Origin: Bacteroidota bacterium
GTDB lineage: Bacteria; Bacteroidota; Rhodothermia; Rhodothermales; UBA10348
Length of the DNA: 64,000 bases
Direction of reading: 5' to 3'
Assembly: GCA_029262855.1 (NCBI GenBank)
Contig: JAJCYP010000110.1
Coordinates: forward strand, 37,273 to 101,272
Part shown: positions 1-9,466 of the stretch, piece by piece
Position numbering within the stretch: the first letter of the stretch is position 1
Layout of the letters: every line of letters starts with the position of its first letter
Notes under the pieces: model-generated
Seen by the model: only the letters and a program-made list of their open reading frames with translations
Told to the model about the DNA's origin: nothing
Databases searched by the model: none
Position numbers and translations under genes: made by a program

Positions 1-397
1 TGGTATCCAGAAAGAGAATGGCCGCGGCAAAACCGAGCAGGTACACCGCGTCCGGCGCCAGACCAATCAGCAGGCCCGCTGTGTCCTGGAAGAACCAAAG
101 GGCTGCCGAGAAGAGGGAGGCGCTGCCGGCAAGCGACCAGAGCGCGGACGAAAAGACCCGGGGGCGATTGGCACCGTCTTCGGAGGCAAAGCGCAGATAC
201 GCGGATTCCATTCCGTACTGGTACAGAATGTTCAGGAAGAGGAAGGCCGCGTAGACAACCACGACCGGTCCGTACTCATCGGGACGAGAGAAGACCTGCG
301 TGTAAAATGGGAAGAGCAGGAAGTTGACTGCACGTCCAAGAATGGAGGAGATGCCGTAGATGGCCGTCTCCGAAGCCAGCTTCCGGATGCGACTCAC
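1..397 (-). CDS. Membrane protein, oligosaccharide flippase / polysaccharide export-like, N-terminal part (runs off window start)
   Basis: Minus-strand translation from GTG at 397: (M)SRIRKLASETAIYGISSILGRAVNFLLFPFYTQVFSRPDEYGPVVVVYAAFLFLNILYQYGMESAYLR, typical flippase N-terminus; not in the supplied ORF track because it is open at the edge. Confidence 0.75.
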   Translation of the reverse strand, partial: MSRIRKLASETAIYGISSILGRAVNFLLFPFYTQVFSRPDEYGPVVVVYAAFLFLNILYQYGMESAYLRFASEDGANRPRVFSSALWSLAGSASLFSAALWFFQDTAGLLIGLAPDAVYLLGFAAAILFLDT

Positions 398-825
398 GTG
401 CGGGCCGAGTCTATCAGGTAGCGTACCGCCAGGCTGTACCCTTCGAAGCCAAGCCCCGAGATGACCCCAATCGCAGCGCCACCGGTCAGCGAAGCGTGCC
501 GGAATTCCTCGCGGGCGTAGATGTTGGAGATGTGCACCTCAATCACGGGCAGGTCGATGGCCGCCACCGCGTCGCGGAGGGCCACGGAGGTGTGACTGAA
601 TCCGGCCGGATTGAAGACAACACCATCCAGAGCGTCGGTGGCGGCGTCATGCAGGTGGTTCACCAGTTCGCCTTCCAGGTTGCTCTGCGCAAATCGGAAC
701 GCAAACCCCGGATAGGACCGGCGCAGGTCCTGCTTCAGGCTCTCCAGCGTGCCCGATCCGTAAATGTCGGTCTCCCGTGTCCCCAAGAGGTTGAGATTCG
801 GGCCGTTAAGAATGAGGATTTCCAT
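394..825 (-). CDS. aroQ: 3-dehydroquinate dehydratase, type II
   Basis: MEILILNGPNLNLLGTRE...; FNPAGFSHTSVALRDA; VIEVHISNIYAREEFRHAS motifs. Confidence 0.96.
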   Translation of the reverse strand: MEILILNGPNLNLLGTRETDIYGSGTLESLKQDLRRSYPGFAFRFAQSNLEGELVNHLHDAATDALDGVVFNPAGFSHTSVALRDAVAAIDLPVIEVHISNIYAREEFRHASLTGGAAIGVISGLGFEGYSLAVRYLIDSART

Positions 826-934
826 TGATGCAGCTCGGTTGAGCGGCAAAATACGGAACGGTCCGCGCCCGCCCCCGGTTGTACGCCCATAGTTTCGGGC
901 AAGAGTCGGATCCGGATCTCACCGATCACAGACA

Positions 935-2062
935 ATGAGCAAGCACGGACGCGTTTTGGTGGCGATGAGCGGAGGAGTGGACTCCTCCGTTGCGGCAGTG
1001 ATGCTCAAGCAGCAGGGCTTTGACGTGGTGGGTATCACCATGAAGACCTGGGACTACGCCCATTCCGCGCCGGCAGCGAACGGCAAGCAGGTGGGGTGTT
1101 GCACACTGGAGTCGATGAATGATGCGCGCGCGGTCGCCGTCAAGCATGACTTCACCCACTTCATCATCGACATCCGGGAGGAGTTCGGCGATTGGGTGAT
1201 CGACAAGTTCACCGAGGAGTACCTGACCGGCCGGACGCCGAACCCGTGCGTCCTGTGCAACACGTACATCAAGTGGGCGGCCCTGATGAGGCGGGCCGAT
1301 GCGCTGGACTGCGACTCGATTGCCACCGGACACTACGCCCGAGTCCGTCACGACAAGGACCTGAAGCGCCACGTCTTGATGACGGGCGTAGACACCAATA
1401 AGGACCAGAGTTATGCGCTCTGGGGCGTGTCTCAGGAGCACTTCGCCCGCACGATTCTGCCTCTCGGAACTCATCGAAAACCCCGAATCCGGGAGATGGC
1501 AACAGAGTTTGGCCTGCTGGGCGTTGCCGACAAGCCGGACTCCTACGAGATCTGTTTTGTCCCGGACAACAACTACCGCCGATTCCTCCGGGACCGCGTC
1601 CCCGATCTGGACACACGCATCGGGCCGGGGCGGATGGTCCATGTGGATGGTAGCGAGCTCGGCCAGCACGAGGGGTACCCCTACTACACGATCGGGCAGC
1701 GCCACGGACTGGGCCTTGCTCTTGGCTACCCGGCGTATGTCACCCGGATCGATGCCGATTCCAATACCATTACGGTCGGGCCGGTCGAGGCACTCGATCG
1801 TCACGGTTTGACGGCAGATGGGCTCAACCTCATCAAGTACGATGAGCTCATCGACACCCAGCACGCCATGGCCAAGGTCCGCTACAAGGATGTAGGTGCG
1901 CCGTGTCTGATAAACCAGACGGGTCCGGACTCTGTGAAGGTGGATTTCCTGTTGCCTCGAAAGGCCATCGCGCCCGGTCAGGCCGTGGTGATGTACGAAG
2001 GCGAAGACGTCTTGGGTGGGGCCTGGATACGCACGGTGAGAGAGCCCGAGGCGGGAGCCTGA
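935..2062 (+). CDS. mnmA: tRNA-specific 2-thiouridylase
   Basis: VAMSGGVDSSVAA PP-loop, GRTPNPCVLCNTYIKW, ATGHYARV, GDKPDSYEICFVPD-like motifs. Confidence 0.97.
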   Translation: MSKHGRVLVAMSGGVDSSVAAVMLKQQGFDVVGITMKTWDYAHSAPAANGKQVGCCTLESMNDARAVAVKHDFTHFIIDIREEFGDWVIDKFTEEYLTGRTPNPCVLCNTYIKWAALMRRADALDCDSIATGHYARVRHDKDLKRHVLMTGVDTNKDQSYALWGVSQEHFARTILPLGTHRKPRIREMATEFGLLGVADKPDSYEICFVPDNNYRRFLRDRVPDLDTRIGPGRMVHVDGSELGQHEGYPYYTIGQRHGLGLALGYPAYVTRIDADSNTITVGPVEALDRHGLTADGLNLIKYDELIDTQHAMAKVRYKDVGAPCLINQTGPDSVKVDFLLPRKAIAPGQAVVMYEGEDVLGGAWIRTVREPEAGA

Positions 2063-2085
2063 CGGAGCGCCGCGCGAGGTCCGTT

Positions 2086-3411
2086 CTACTGTCTCCGGTT
2101 CCGAACTACAGAGAAGGCCATCTCGAGGGCCTGCTCGGCGTTCAGGCGCGGATCCACATGCGAGCGGTACGCCCGCTGCAGGTCCGACTCCGTAAGGCCC
2201 GCCGAGCCGCCGACACACTCGGTGACGTTCTCGCCGGTGAGTTCCAAATGGATGCCGCCAAGGACGGAATCGTAGCGATCGTGGATCTCAAAAACCTGTT
2301 CCAGTTCGTGAAGGATACCCCCGAATCGCCGGGTCTTCAAACCGTCTGCTGTCACCTCTGTGTTGCCGTGCATCGGGTCGCTGCTCCAGAGGAGAGACCG
2401 GCCCGTTGACTGAACCGCGGCAATCAGGCGGGGCAGTGAATCGGCCACGCGATCCTCGCCGAATCGCGTGATCAGCGTTATCCGCCCCGGCTCATGGTCA
2501 GGGTCGAGTGCGTTCAGCAGGCGCTTGAGGGTGGAAGGTTCTGTGTCGGGACCCACCTTGATTCCAATCGGATTCTCGATGCTCGCGGCGTAGGCCACGT
2601 GGGCTCCGCCCGGCTCGGAAGTGCGAAGCCCGATCCAGGGGAAATGAGTCGACAGATTGAAGCGCCCGCCCTTCAACACGTCACGGGTCAGGGCCTCCTC
2701 GTACGGCAGGAGGAGTGCTTCGTGGGAGGTGTAGAAATCGACTCGCTCGACGTCGCCGAGCGACGTGTTCGAAACCGTACCCATGAATTGGAGGGCGCCA
2801 ACGATTGCGTCGACGATAGCCTGGTATTCCTCCCGAAGTCCTTCGTGATGCACAAATCCCACGTCCCAATTCTCGGGGTGGTGCAAGTCAGCGAAGCCAC
2901 CGTCCACCAGGGCCCTGACGAAGTTCAGCGTCAATGCCGAATTGCCGTAGGCCTGAAGCATCCGCTGGGGATCAGGCTCTCGCGTCGCCGGGTCGGCGGC
3001 GGGCGAGTTGATGATGTCGCCCCGGTAGCTTGCCATTTCGCGACCGCCAACCACCTCGCGATCCGCCGATCGCGGCTTGGCGTATTGGCCAGCGAATCGG
3101 CCCACGCGTATGACGGGAAGCCGCAACCCATGGATCAGCACCAGACTCATTTGAAGGAGCACCTTCAGGCGATTGGTGATGATTTCGGCTCGACACTCGT
3201 CGAATCGCTCGGCGCAATCACCACCCTGAAGGAGAAAACGCCTGCCCGCGGCGGCCTCGGCCAGCAGTCCCCTGAGCCGGTCGACTTCCCAGGAGGTCAC
3301 AAGCGGTGGGCGCCCTTCCAATTCACGCACAACGGCTTCCAGGGAAGCCCGGTTCGGGTAGTCAGGTTGTTGGAGAGGGTCGGGGAGCGGTTCGGCCATC
3401 GGGGGAGTCAA
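2086..3411 (-). CDS. 3-deoxy-7-phosphoheptulonate synthase, class II (DAHP synthase)
   Basis: FLLQGGDCAERFDE, GRFAGQYAKPRS, SDPMHGNT, GGIHLELTGENVTECVGG motifs. Confidence 0.95.
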   Translation of the reverse strand: MTPPMAEPLPDPLQQPDYPNRASLEAVVRELEGRPPLVTSWEVDRLRGLLAEAAAGRRFLLQGGDCAERFDECRAEIITNRLKVLLQMSLVLIHGLRLPVIRVGRFAGQYAKPRSADREVVGGREMASYRGDIINSPAADPATREPDPQRMLQAYGNSALTLNFVRALVDGGFADLHHPENWDVGFVHHEGLREEYQAIVDAIVGALQFMGTVSNTSLGDVERVDFYTSHEALLLPYEEALTRDVLKGGRFNLSTHFPWIGLRTSEPGGAHVAYAASIENPIGIKVGPDTEPSTLKRLLNALDPDHEPGRITLITRFGEDRVADSLPRLIAAVQSTGRSLLWSSDPMHGNTEVTADGLKTRRFGGILHELEQVFEIHDRYDSVLGGIHLELTGENVTECVGGSAGLTESDLQRAYRSHVDPRLNAEQALEMAFSVVRNRRQ

Positions 3412-3488
3412 AGGTTCGCCTGCCTACGCCGAGAACTGCCCCATCGTTTCGGCGTAGGTCTGCCCGCTCCAGAAACAAGTCTTTCGCC

Positions 3489-4373
3489 ATGCGCCCCGTC
3501 CTTCCCCTGGCCGCCCTGCTCGTCCTTTCTGCCTGCGATTCCGGTACCACTGTTGAGGAAATCCCTCAGTATTTCCAGGCGCAGATCCTGTTGGACGCCA
3601 TGCCAAGTCTCGAAGATGGTGCCGCCTATGAGGCCTGGGCCCGCGTGTCCGGCAACTGGGAGTCGGTCGCCCGATTCAACTACGATGAGCAAGGTCGGTT
3701 GATCGACCAGGCGGGACGCTTGAGAGCGAACACGTTCATCAGCGATTTCGATATGCAGCCCTCCACCGAGTTCCTCGTCAGCATCGAGGGGCGTCGCGAT
3801 ACGGATCTTGAGCCGTCAGCGACCCTCATTTTGCGGGGAGCGGTTGTTGGCAGCGGGGCAACGTTGACGTTTGCGAATGCCCTCACCGACTTGTCCGGAG
3901 TGATCACGAACTACACGATTGGAACCCCAACGGACATCGATGCCGGCAACGAATCGTTCGGCTTCTGGCTCGGGACCCCTGGGAATTACGCCCCGGCCAT
4001 GACCGCACCGACGCTGGGGAACGGATGGGTGTATGAGCTTTGGGCGGAGCTGTCCATCGGCCCGGTCTCGCTGGGAAGATTCAGCAGTCCCAGTGAACGG
4101 GATTCGGCCTCTCCCTTCAGCAACCGGGCTGAGACCTTCACCGTGCCGGGCGAGGCGTTCACGATGAATGCACCGCCGGGTGTCACCTTCCCGCTGGACG
4201 TTGGCGGGCTTGGTGTCTTCATCACCGTGGAGCCTGAGCCGGAGGAGACCGGGGGAACCCCGTTTGGAATCCGGATTCAGGAGGCCACGATTCCGGCCGG
4301 TGTGACGGGCGGTGAGGCGCTGTCAATGACGGCGCTTTCCGCGTTCCCTTCGGGCACAGTCCAATTTCGATAG
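3489..4373 (+). CDS. Putative lipoprotein, hypothetical
   Basis: MRPVLPLAALLVLSACDSG lipobox; start placed at 3489 rather than the longer ORF start at 3306. Confidence 0.75.
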   Translation: MRPVLPLAALLVLSACDSGTTVEEIPQYFQAQILLDAMPSLEDGAAYEAWARVSGNWESVARFNYDEQGRLIDQAGRLRANTFISDFDMQPSTEFLVSIEGRRDTDLEPSATLILRGAVVGSGATLTFANALTDLSGVITNYTIGTPTDIDAGNESFGFWLGTPGNYAPAMTAPTLGNGWVYELWAELSIGPVSLGRFSSPSERDSASPFSNRAETFTVPGEAFTMNAPPGVTFPLDVGGLGVFITVEPEPEETGGTPFGIRIQEATIPAGVTGGEALSMTALSAFPSGTVQFR

Positions 4374-4395
4374 GCTGCTACGCCAAGCGGTCGCG

Positions 4396-5883
4396 CTAGG
4401 CCAGCCCGTAGAGTTCGCCGAACTTGGCGCGGGCGTAGTCCATCCAGGGGCCCGCATCCAGCCCCGTGCCGCAGGTTGACCCCAGGATCTGATTTGCGCT
4501 TTTTCGGCGACCGTGGCGGTGGACGTTTTGGCGAAGCCAGCCCAGAAGGGTGGCGAACTCTCCATTGGCAACCAGGTCCGCCAGGTTGCCGCAGTCCCGC
4601 TCCATGGCCGTCCAGAGTTGCGCGGATATCAGATTCCCCAAGGCATAGGTCGGGAAGTAGCCGAAGGTCCCCAGAGACCAGTGTATGTCCTGCAGACAGC
4701 CCTCCGAGTCCGTTGTGGGCGTGACGTCCAGGTAGTCATCCATGCGGGCGTTCCAGGCCTCGGGTAAATCGGCCGGCTTCACCTCGCCCGAGAGCATGGC
4801 CCGCTCCAACTCAAAGCGGACCATGATGTGGAGGTTGTAGGTCACCTCGTCCGCCTCGATCCGGATGAGGGACGGGCGAACGGCATTCACGGCGCGGTAG
4901 AAATCGCTGGAGGAAACGCCCGACAGCGCTGCGGGGAAGTAGCCCTGAACCGCCGGGAAGTAGTGGTCCCAGAAGGGGCGGCTTCGCCCCACCAGGTTTT
5001 CCCACAGGCGGGACTGCGACTCGTGAATGCCCAGCGAGGTGCCGTCCTGCAATGGAGTGCCATCGAGCTCGTGGTCGACCCCCTGCTCGTACATTGCATG
5101 TCCTGCCTCGTGAAGACTCCCGAAGAACGCCGGATTGAAATGGTGACGGTTTAGGTGGGTGGTCACTCGGGAGTCGGTGACCGAAAACGTAGTCGAGAAG
5201 GGGTGGGCCGAGCGATCCTGCCGGCCGCGGGAGAAGTCGTATCCGAGGTCAGTCATAACCCGGACGCCGAGGTCCCACTGGGCCTTTGCCGGGTAGTATC
5301 GCGTGAGGACGCCCTCATCAATCGTGGGTTTCTGTGCGATCTGGCCCACCAGCTCAACCAGGTCAGATCTCAGCGCCTCGAAGACCGTGGACACCTGGCT
5401 CGTCAGCATGCCGGGCTCGAATTCGTCGAGCAGGGCATCGTAGGGCTCGTCCGGGTATCCCAGCGCCTCGGCCTTCCGGAGGTTGCAGTCGATGACGGCC
5501 GCCAGGTGCGGTTCGAAGGCACTGAATTCGTCGTTCGCCTTCCCTTCCTTCCAGCCCTCGCGGGCCATACCCGTCACGCGGGACAGTTCGCCCACTAGAT
5601 CTGCCGGGATGCGCGTTGCGTGATGGAAATCCCTTGTGGCAACCCTCAGAAGATCCTTGTCAATCTCCGTCTCGGGCTCGGCCGTCTGCAGGAGGCGGGC
5701 TGTTTCGTCCTCGCAGTGCAGCTCGTGCGCAAACTGGCGCAACGTGGATACCTGGCGTGACCGCGCCTCGACACCGGCGGAGGGCATGTGCGTTTCCTGA
5801 TCCCACTCCAGAATGGCCGCCGCGTTTTCGAGATCGTCGATCTTGGCCAGTCGGGCGCGGAGTTGCTCCAGGGCAGAGGGCAT
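4396..5883 (-). CDS. Carboxypeptidase M32 (Taq family)
   Basis: HEAGHAMYEQG (HExxH), GIHESQSRLWEN, LEWDQETHMP motifs. Confidence 0.95.
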   Translation of the reverse strand: MPSALEQLRARLAKIDDLENAAAILEWDQETHMPSAGVEARSRQVSTLRQFAHELHCEDETARLLQTAEPETEIDKDLLRVATRDFHHATRIPADLVGELSRVTGMAREGWKEGKANDEFSAFEPHLAAVIDCNLRKAEALGYPDEPYDALLDEFEPGMLTSQVSTVFEALRSDLVELVGQIAQKPTIDEGVLTRYYPAKAQWDLGVRVMTDLGYDFSRGRQDRSAHPFSTTFSVTDSRVTTHLNRHHFNPAFFGSLHEAGHAMYEQGVDHELDGTPLQDGTSLGIHESQSRLWENLVGRSRPFWDHYFPAVQGYFPAALSGVSSSDFYRAVNAVRPSLIRIEADEVTYNLHIMVRFELERAMLSGEVKPADLPEAWNARMDDYLDVTPTTDSEGCLQDIHWSLGTFGYFPTYALGNLISAQLWTAMERDCGNLADLVANGEFATLLGWLRQNVHRHGRRKSANQILGSTCGTGLDAGPWMDYARAKFGELYGLA

Positions 5884-5885
5884 AG

Positions 5886-7364
5886 TCAGGGTGGGTCAGG
5901 TTGGATTCTCAGGCCTCGTGGCACGAGCAGGCGATCCAGGAGGCCAAACAGTCCCTGCGCAACAAGGGCAAGAAGCGCCGCAGGCACGGCCCCCTCCAGA
6001 ATCAGTTCCACATTGTTGAGCCGAATTCCGGTCAGGATGGGTTGGCCGTAGCCGCCGGCGCCAATGAGTGCGCCGAGGGTGGCGGTCCCGATGTTGATGA
6101 CGGCGGCGGTCTTGATACCCGCTAGAATCGAAGGGCTGGCCAGGGGTAGTTCGATTTTTCGGAGCCTCGTCCAGCCGCCAAGGCCGAGCGCCTCGGCCGA
6201 TTCTCTGAGCGGCGTCGGAATTCCCGTCAGTCCGGCGTGGGTGTTTCGGACGATGGGAAGGAGGCTGTAGAGGAAGAGCGCTACCATGGCGGGGACCGCG
6301 CCGATGCCCAGCAGGGGGATCATGAAGACCAGCAGGGCGAGCGAGGGGATGGTGTAGATGACACCGACAACGCCCAGGATGAGGGAGCCTGCGATGGCCC
6401 CCCGCGCAGCCAGGATGCCCAGCGGAATGGCAAGGAGAATCGCGGCGAGAAGGGAGAGGCCGACGAGGTAGAGATGCTCCAGCGTGGTCCGCTTGAGGCG
6501 CTCCATCCGGGTGGCGTCCTGTGCGATTGCCTGAATCCCCAGCGACTGGAGGAAGCGGGCAGCGACCGAGGAATCGGATTCTCCGTCGATCCGGACTCGC
6601 GCGTTCATCGCAATCATCTCGTCTTCGGAGATCCAGCCCTCCAGATCTCGGATGGCCTTTGCAAAGGCCTCCGGAGCGTCCGCCCGGTAGAGCACAATGG
6701 CCCTGTACTCAGGGAAGAGGTTCAGGTCATCCTCCAGCGTGCGGAGGTCGTAGGCTACGATCTCGGCATCGGTTGAATAGAGATCGACCACGTCAATCTG
6801 CCCTGCGTTGATGCCCTGGTAGGCGAGGTCGTGGTCGAGCCCCCGGACGCCCGTGTGCGGGAGCTGGTAGCGTGTCCGCAGGCTCGGCCATCCATCCTGG
6901 CGATCCATGAACTCGGAGGTGAAGGCCAGGCGGAGGTCGGGGTGCGCGCGGAGGTCCGAGATGCTTGTGATGCCGCGGTCACCGGCCTGGGCGGCACGCA
7001 TTCCGAGTACGTAGGTATTGTTGAATCCGAGTGGTGCCGACGCAGCAATTCCAAGCGCCTCGAGGCTGTCGAGCGCATCGGCCATTGTGGCGAATCGGCC
7101 CGACAGGACTTCCTGAAGCAGCGTGCCCGTGTATTCGACGTAGGCGTCGATCTCGCCGGCGAGGAGGGCGCTCCAGAGGACGCGGGTCCCGCCGATCTCT
7201 CGGCGGTGGGAGGTGGTGACACCTGAGGCTCGGGAGGCGAGCGTTACGACCTCCCCGAGGATGACCGCTTCGGTAAACTTCTTGGAGCCTACCTGGACAT
7301 CCTGGGCGCTGGCCGCAGTCGTGGCGGCGAGCAGGAGGATCGCTATGAGTCCTGGGCGGATCAC
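5886..7364 (-). CDS. Osmoprotectant (glycine betaine/choline) ABC transporter, substrate-binding domain fused to permease
   Basis: N-terminal ProX/OpuC-like 'VQVGSKKFTEAVILGEVVTL', C-terminal ProW-like permease 'IPSLALLVFMIPLLGIG'. Confidence 0.9.
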   Translation of the reverse strand: MIRPGLIAILLLAATTAASAQDVQVGSKKFTEAVILGEVVTLASRASGVTTSHRREIGGTRVLWSALLAGEIDAYVEYTGTLLQEVLSGRFATMADALDSLEALGIAASAPLGFNNTYVLGMRAAQAGDRGITSISDLRAHPDLRLAFTSEFMDRQDGWPSLRTRYQLPHTGVRGLDHDLAYQGINAGQIDVVDLYSTDAEIVAYDLRTLEDDLNLFPEYRAIVLYRADAPEAFAKAIRDLEGWISEDEMIAMNARVRIDGESDSSVAARFLQSLGIQAIAQDATRMERLKRTTLEHLYLVGLSLLAAILLAIPLGILAARGAIAGSLILGVVGVIYTIPSLALLVFMIPLLGIGAVPAMVALFLYSLLPIVRNTHAGLTGIPTPLRESAEALGLGGWTRLRKIELPLASPSILAGIKTAAVINIGTATLGALIGAGGYGQPILTGIRLNNVELILEGAVPAALLALVAQGLFGLLDRLLVPRGLRIQPDPP

Positions 7365-8128
7365 TCTTGTCGATCTCGAAGCGACTCCAGCGGACTCCGC
7401 TGGGCGTTGATGAACGCACGGACGAACCCGTCGACCGGTGTCCGGACGAGATCCTTGAGGGAGCCCTTCTGGACGATGCCGCCCGATTTCATCAGCAGAA
7501 TTTCTTGAGCGAAGAGCCCCGCTTCGCCGATGTCATGGGTGACGAGGATCACCGTCTTTCCAAGAGACCGAAACATTGCGACCAATTGGGACTGCAGTTC
7601 TGCGCGGATCATCGGATCCAGCGCGCCCAGGGGTTCGTCCATGAGTAGGACATCCGGGTCCGTCATCAACGCGCGGATGAGGCCGACACGTTGCCGTTGC
7701 CCTCCGGAGAGTTCGAGGGGATACCGGGCGAGGTGGGTCGTGTCGAGTTGAACGAGGCGGGCAAGCCCCTCCGCACGTGCGCGGATCCGGTCCCTCGCCC
7801 AGCCCAGCCGGCCCGGGAGAAGCGCCGCGTTTTGAAGCACGGTAAGGTGCGGGAAGAGGCCTCCGTCCTGAATCACGTAGCCCACCCGATGCCGAATGGC
7901 GTTGACGGTCTTCGGCGCAAGGATGGAATCGCCAAACAAGACCCGTCCCGTGTCCGTGTGGACCAGCCCAAGGCAAAGGCGGAGGAGCGTCGACTTGCCG
8001 CAACCGGACGGCCCGATCAGGGCCGTGGTCTGTCCCGTCGTGAAGGTGTGCGAGAGTCTGGCGACCGCCGTGGTCTCGCCGTACCGCTTCGAAACGTGCT
8101 CCAGTGTGAACATCCGGAAAGGTAGCAA
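7361..8128 (-). CDS. Osmoprotectant ABC transporter ATP-binding protein
   Basis: Walker A GPSGCGKST, LSGGQRQRVGLIRAL signature, LLMDEPLGALDP Walker B; 4-nt overlap with the downstream permease fusion. Confidence 0.93.
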   Translation of the reverse strand: MLPFRMFTLEHVSKRYGETTAVARLSHTFTTGQTTALIGPSGCGKSTLLRLCLGLVHTDTGRVLFGDSILAPKTVNAIRHRVGYVIQDGGLFPHLTVLQNAALLPGRLGWARDRIRARAEGLARLVQLDTTHLARYPLELSGGQRQRVGLIRALMTDPDVLLMDEPLGALDPMIRAELQSQLVAMFRSLGKTVILVTHDIGEAGLFAQEILLMKSGGIVQKGSLKDLVRTPVDGFVRAFINAQRSPLESLRDRQE

Positions 8129-8233
8129 GGCCGAGGTTTAGCCCACGCGCCGGAAGGGCGATACTTTGAAATAACCGTGCACCGGATCCCGTCGTGCGGG
8201 GAATTGTTCGGACGGTGCTATTTTCGTCATCTT

Positions 8234-8309
8234 GCCAATGTAGCTCAGCTGGTAGAGCAGCTCACTCGTAATGAGCAGGTCAGCGGTTCGAGTCCGCTCA
8301 TTGGCTCCA
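8234..8309 (+). tRNA. tRNA-Thr (anticodon CGT), encoded CCA
   Basis: Cloverleaf read by eye: GCCAATG-TA-GCTC-AGCTGGTA-GAGC-A-GCTCA-CTCGTAA-TGAGC-AGGTC-AGCGG-TTCGAGT-CCGCT-CATTGGC-T-CCA. Confidence 0.96.
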
Positions 8310-8321
8310 CTCTGGAGGACC

Positions 8322-8360
8322 AGTAAAACGCCGTTTCCGATGCCGGGAGCGGCGTTATTG
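8322..8360 (+). terminator. Hairpin downstream of tRNA-Thr
   Basis: aaAACGCCG...CGGCGTTatt inverted repeat. Confidence 0.5.
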
Positions 8361-8410
8361 CGTTTGGGTGGAGCGGTAGTGATGGAGTGTTGCTCCCGGG
8401 TGGACCGATC

Positions 8411-9052
8411 TCAATAGCTGCGGCCCCGACGCCAGTATCCGAAGAACACCTCGCGCAGATCGTGAACCAAGCTCGGATCGCTGAAGAAGGTGGCCACTTC
8501 AGAGGAGCGGTCGGCGGACGCCTGCGTGAAGTTGGCGCTACCGTTCATGGCCGTCGTGTCGGTGACGAGGAACTTCGCGTGCAGGTCGGAGAGGGTGCGG
8601 AAGTCGACCCCTGAGCGTTGCGAGGCCTTCACGATGCCCCCGGTCAGGTTGTCGCTCCGGAACAGCAGCCGCACCTCGACGCCGCGGCTGGCGGCGGCGA
8701 GAAGCTGACCGAAGACCGGCGGCGGAGAGGCGGACACGAAGGCCACCGCGGCTAGTATCTCGTAGCGCGCTGCTTGCAGCATTCGCGCCATGTGGCGGTA
8801 AATCTCGCGGTCAACGAAGTGGCGGGGTCCTGATCCACCCGGCGAAGTCGCCCTAAACCTCTGCAGCCGGGAGTAAACATTGGACAGGCTGCAGCCGAGG
8901 CCCGCTGCCACCTGCTTCTTGTCCTCGGATCGCAGGGTCGACCAGAGCCGGTTGGGCGTCCATGAAATGCGCTTGTTCCTTGCTGCCCGGGGCAAATTCC
9001 TGGGGCGGTCGCTCTTGTGGGTCTTGTCCGTCGAAATGGGATTGAGAGTCAT
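8411..9052 (-). CDS. Phospholipase D-fold protein with putative N-terminal DNA-binding region
   Basis: HAKFLVTDTTAMNGSANFTQAS (single HxK...GSxN PLD motif); N-terminal 'SEDKKQVAAGLGCSLSNVYSRLQRF' resembles an HTH. Confidence 0.75.
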   Translation of the reverse strand: MTLNPISTDKTHKSDRPRNLPRAARNKRISWTPNRLWSTLRSEDKKQVAAGLGCSLSNVYSRLQRFRATSPGGSGPRHFVDREIYRHMARMLQAARYEILAAVAFVSASPPPVFGQLLAAASRGVEVRLLFRSDNLTGGIVKASQRSGVDFRTLSDLHAKFLVTDTTAMNGSANFTQASADRSSEVATFFSDPSLVHDLREVFFGYWRRGRSY

Positions 9053-9466
9053 ATTCCACCTAATTGATAAGAATCGTCCCGTCCGGGTGGAATCGTGGGC
9101 CAGATTCCACTTCCGCCGCCATCAACGCAGGCCCTGAAGTGGAATACGAGGCGGCTTTTCCACTTGAGGATGTTGCTCGCGAGACCTAGCCGTGAGAACG
9201 GGAAAAGGTGAGTCGATACCTGCGCCGCTACCTTTGGAGGAGCAAACCTTACCGTTGGTAACGCCGCCGCGCCCGTCGGACTTACGAAGCTTTGGTTATC
9301 CTAAGGCGCTTCTCGTAAGCCCTGAGGGCATCATCCTCGAAGAGAAATTCAACCTTCGAGACAGAGCCCTCGACAGCACCCTCGTGGTCCGCCCCGGCAA
9401 ATAGACAATTCGTCGACAAGTCCACGCCGTTAATGCCGTAGCATTGGACTGAGCCTCGCCAGACGC

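Noticed and set aside
926-2218. 430-aa minus-strand ORF opposite mnmA
   Set aside because: Shadow ORF; mnmA motifs are unambiguous on the plus strand.
2494-3702. 402-aa plus-strand ORF over DAHP synthase
   Set aside because: Antisense to a clear class II DAHP synthase.
9192-9404. Possible thioredoxin/redoxin C-terminal fragment ('FGYPKALLVSPEGIILEEKFNL')
   Set aside because: Too short and degenerate to support a family call.
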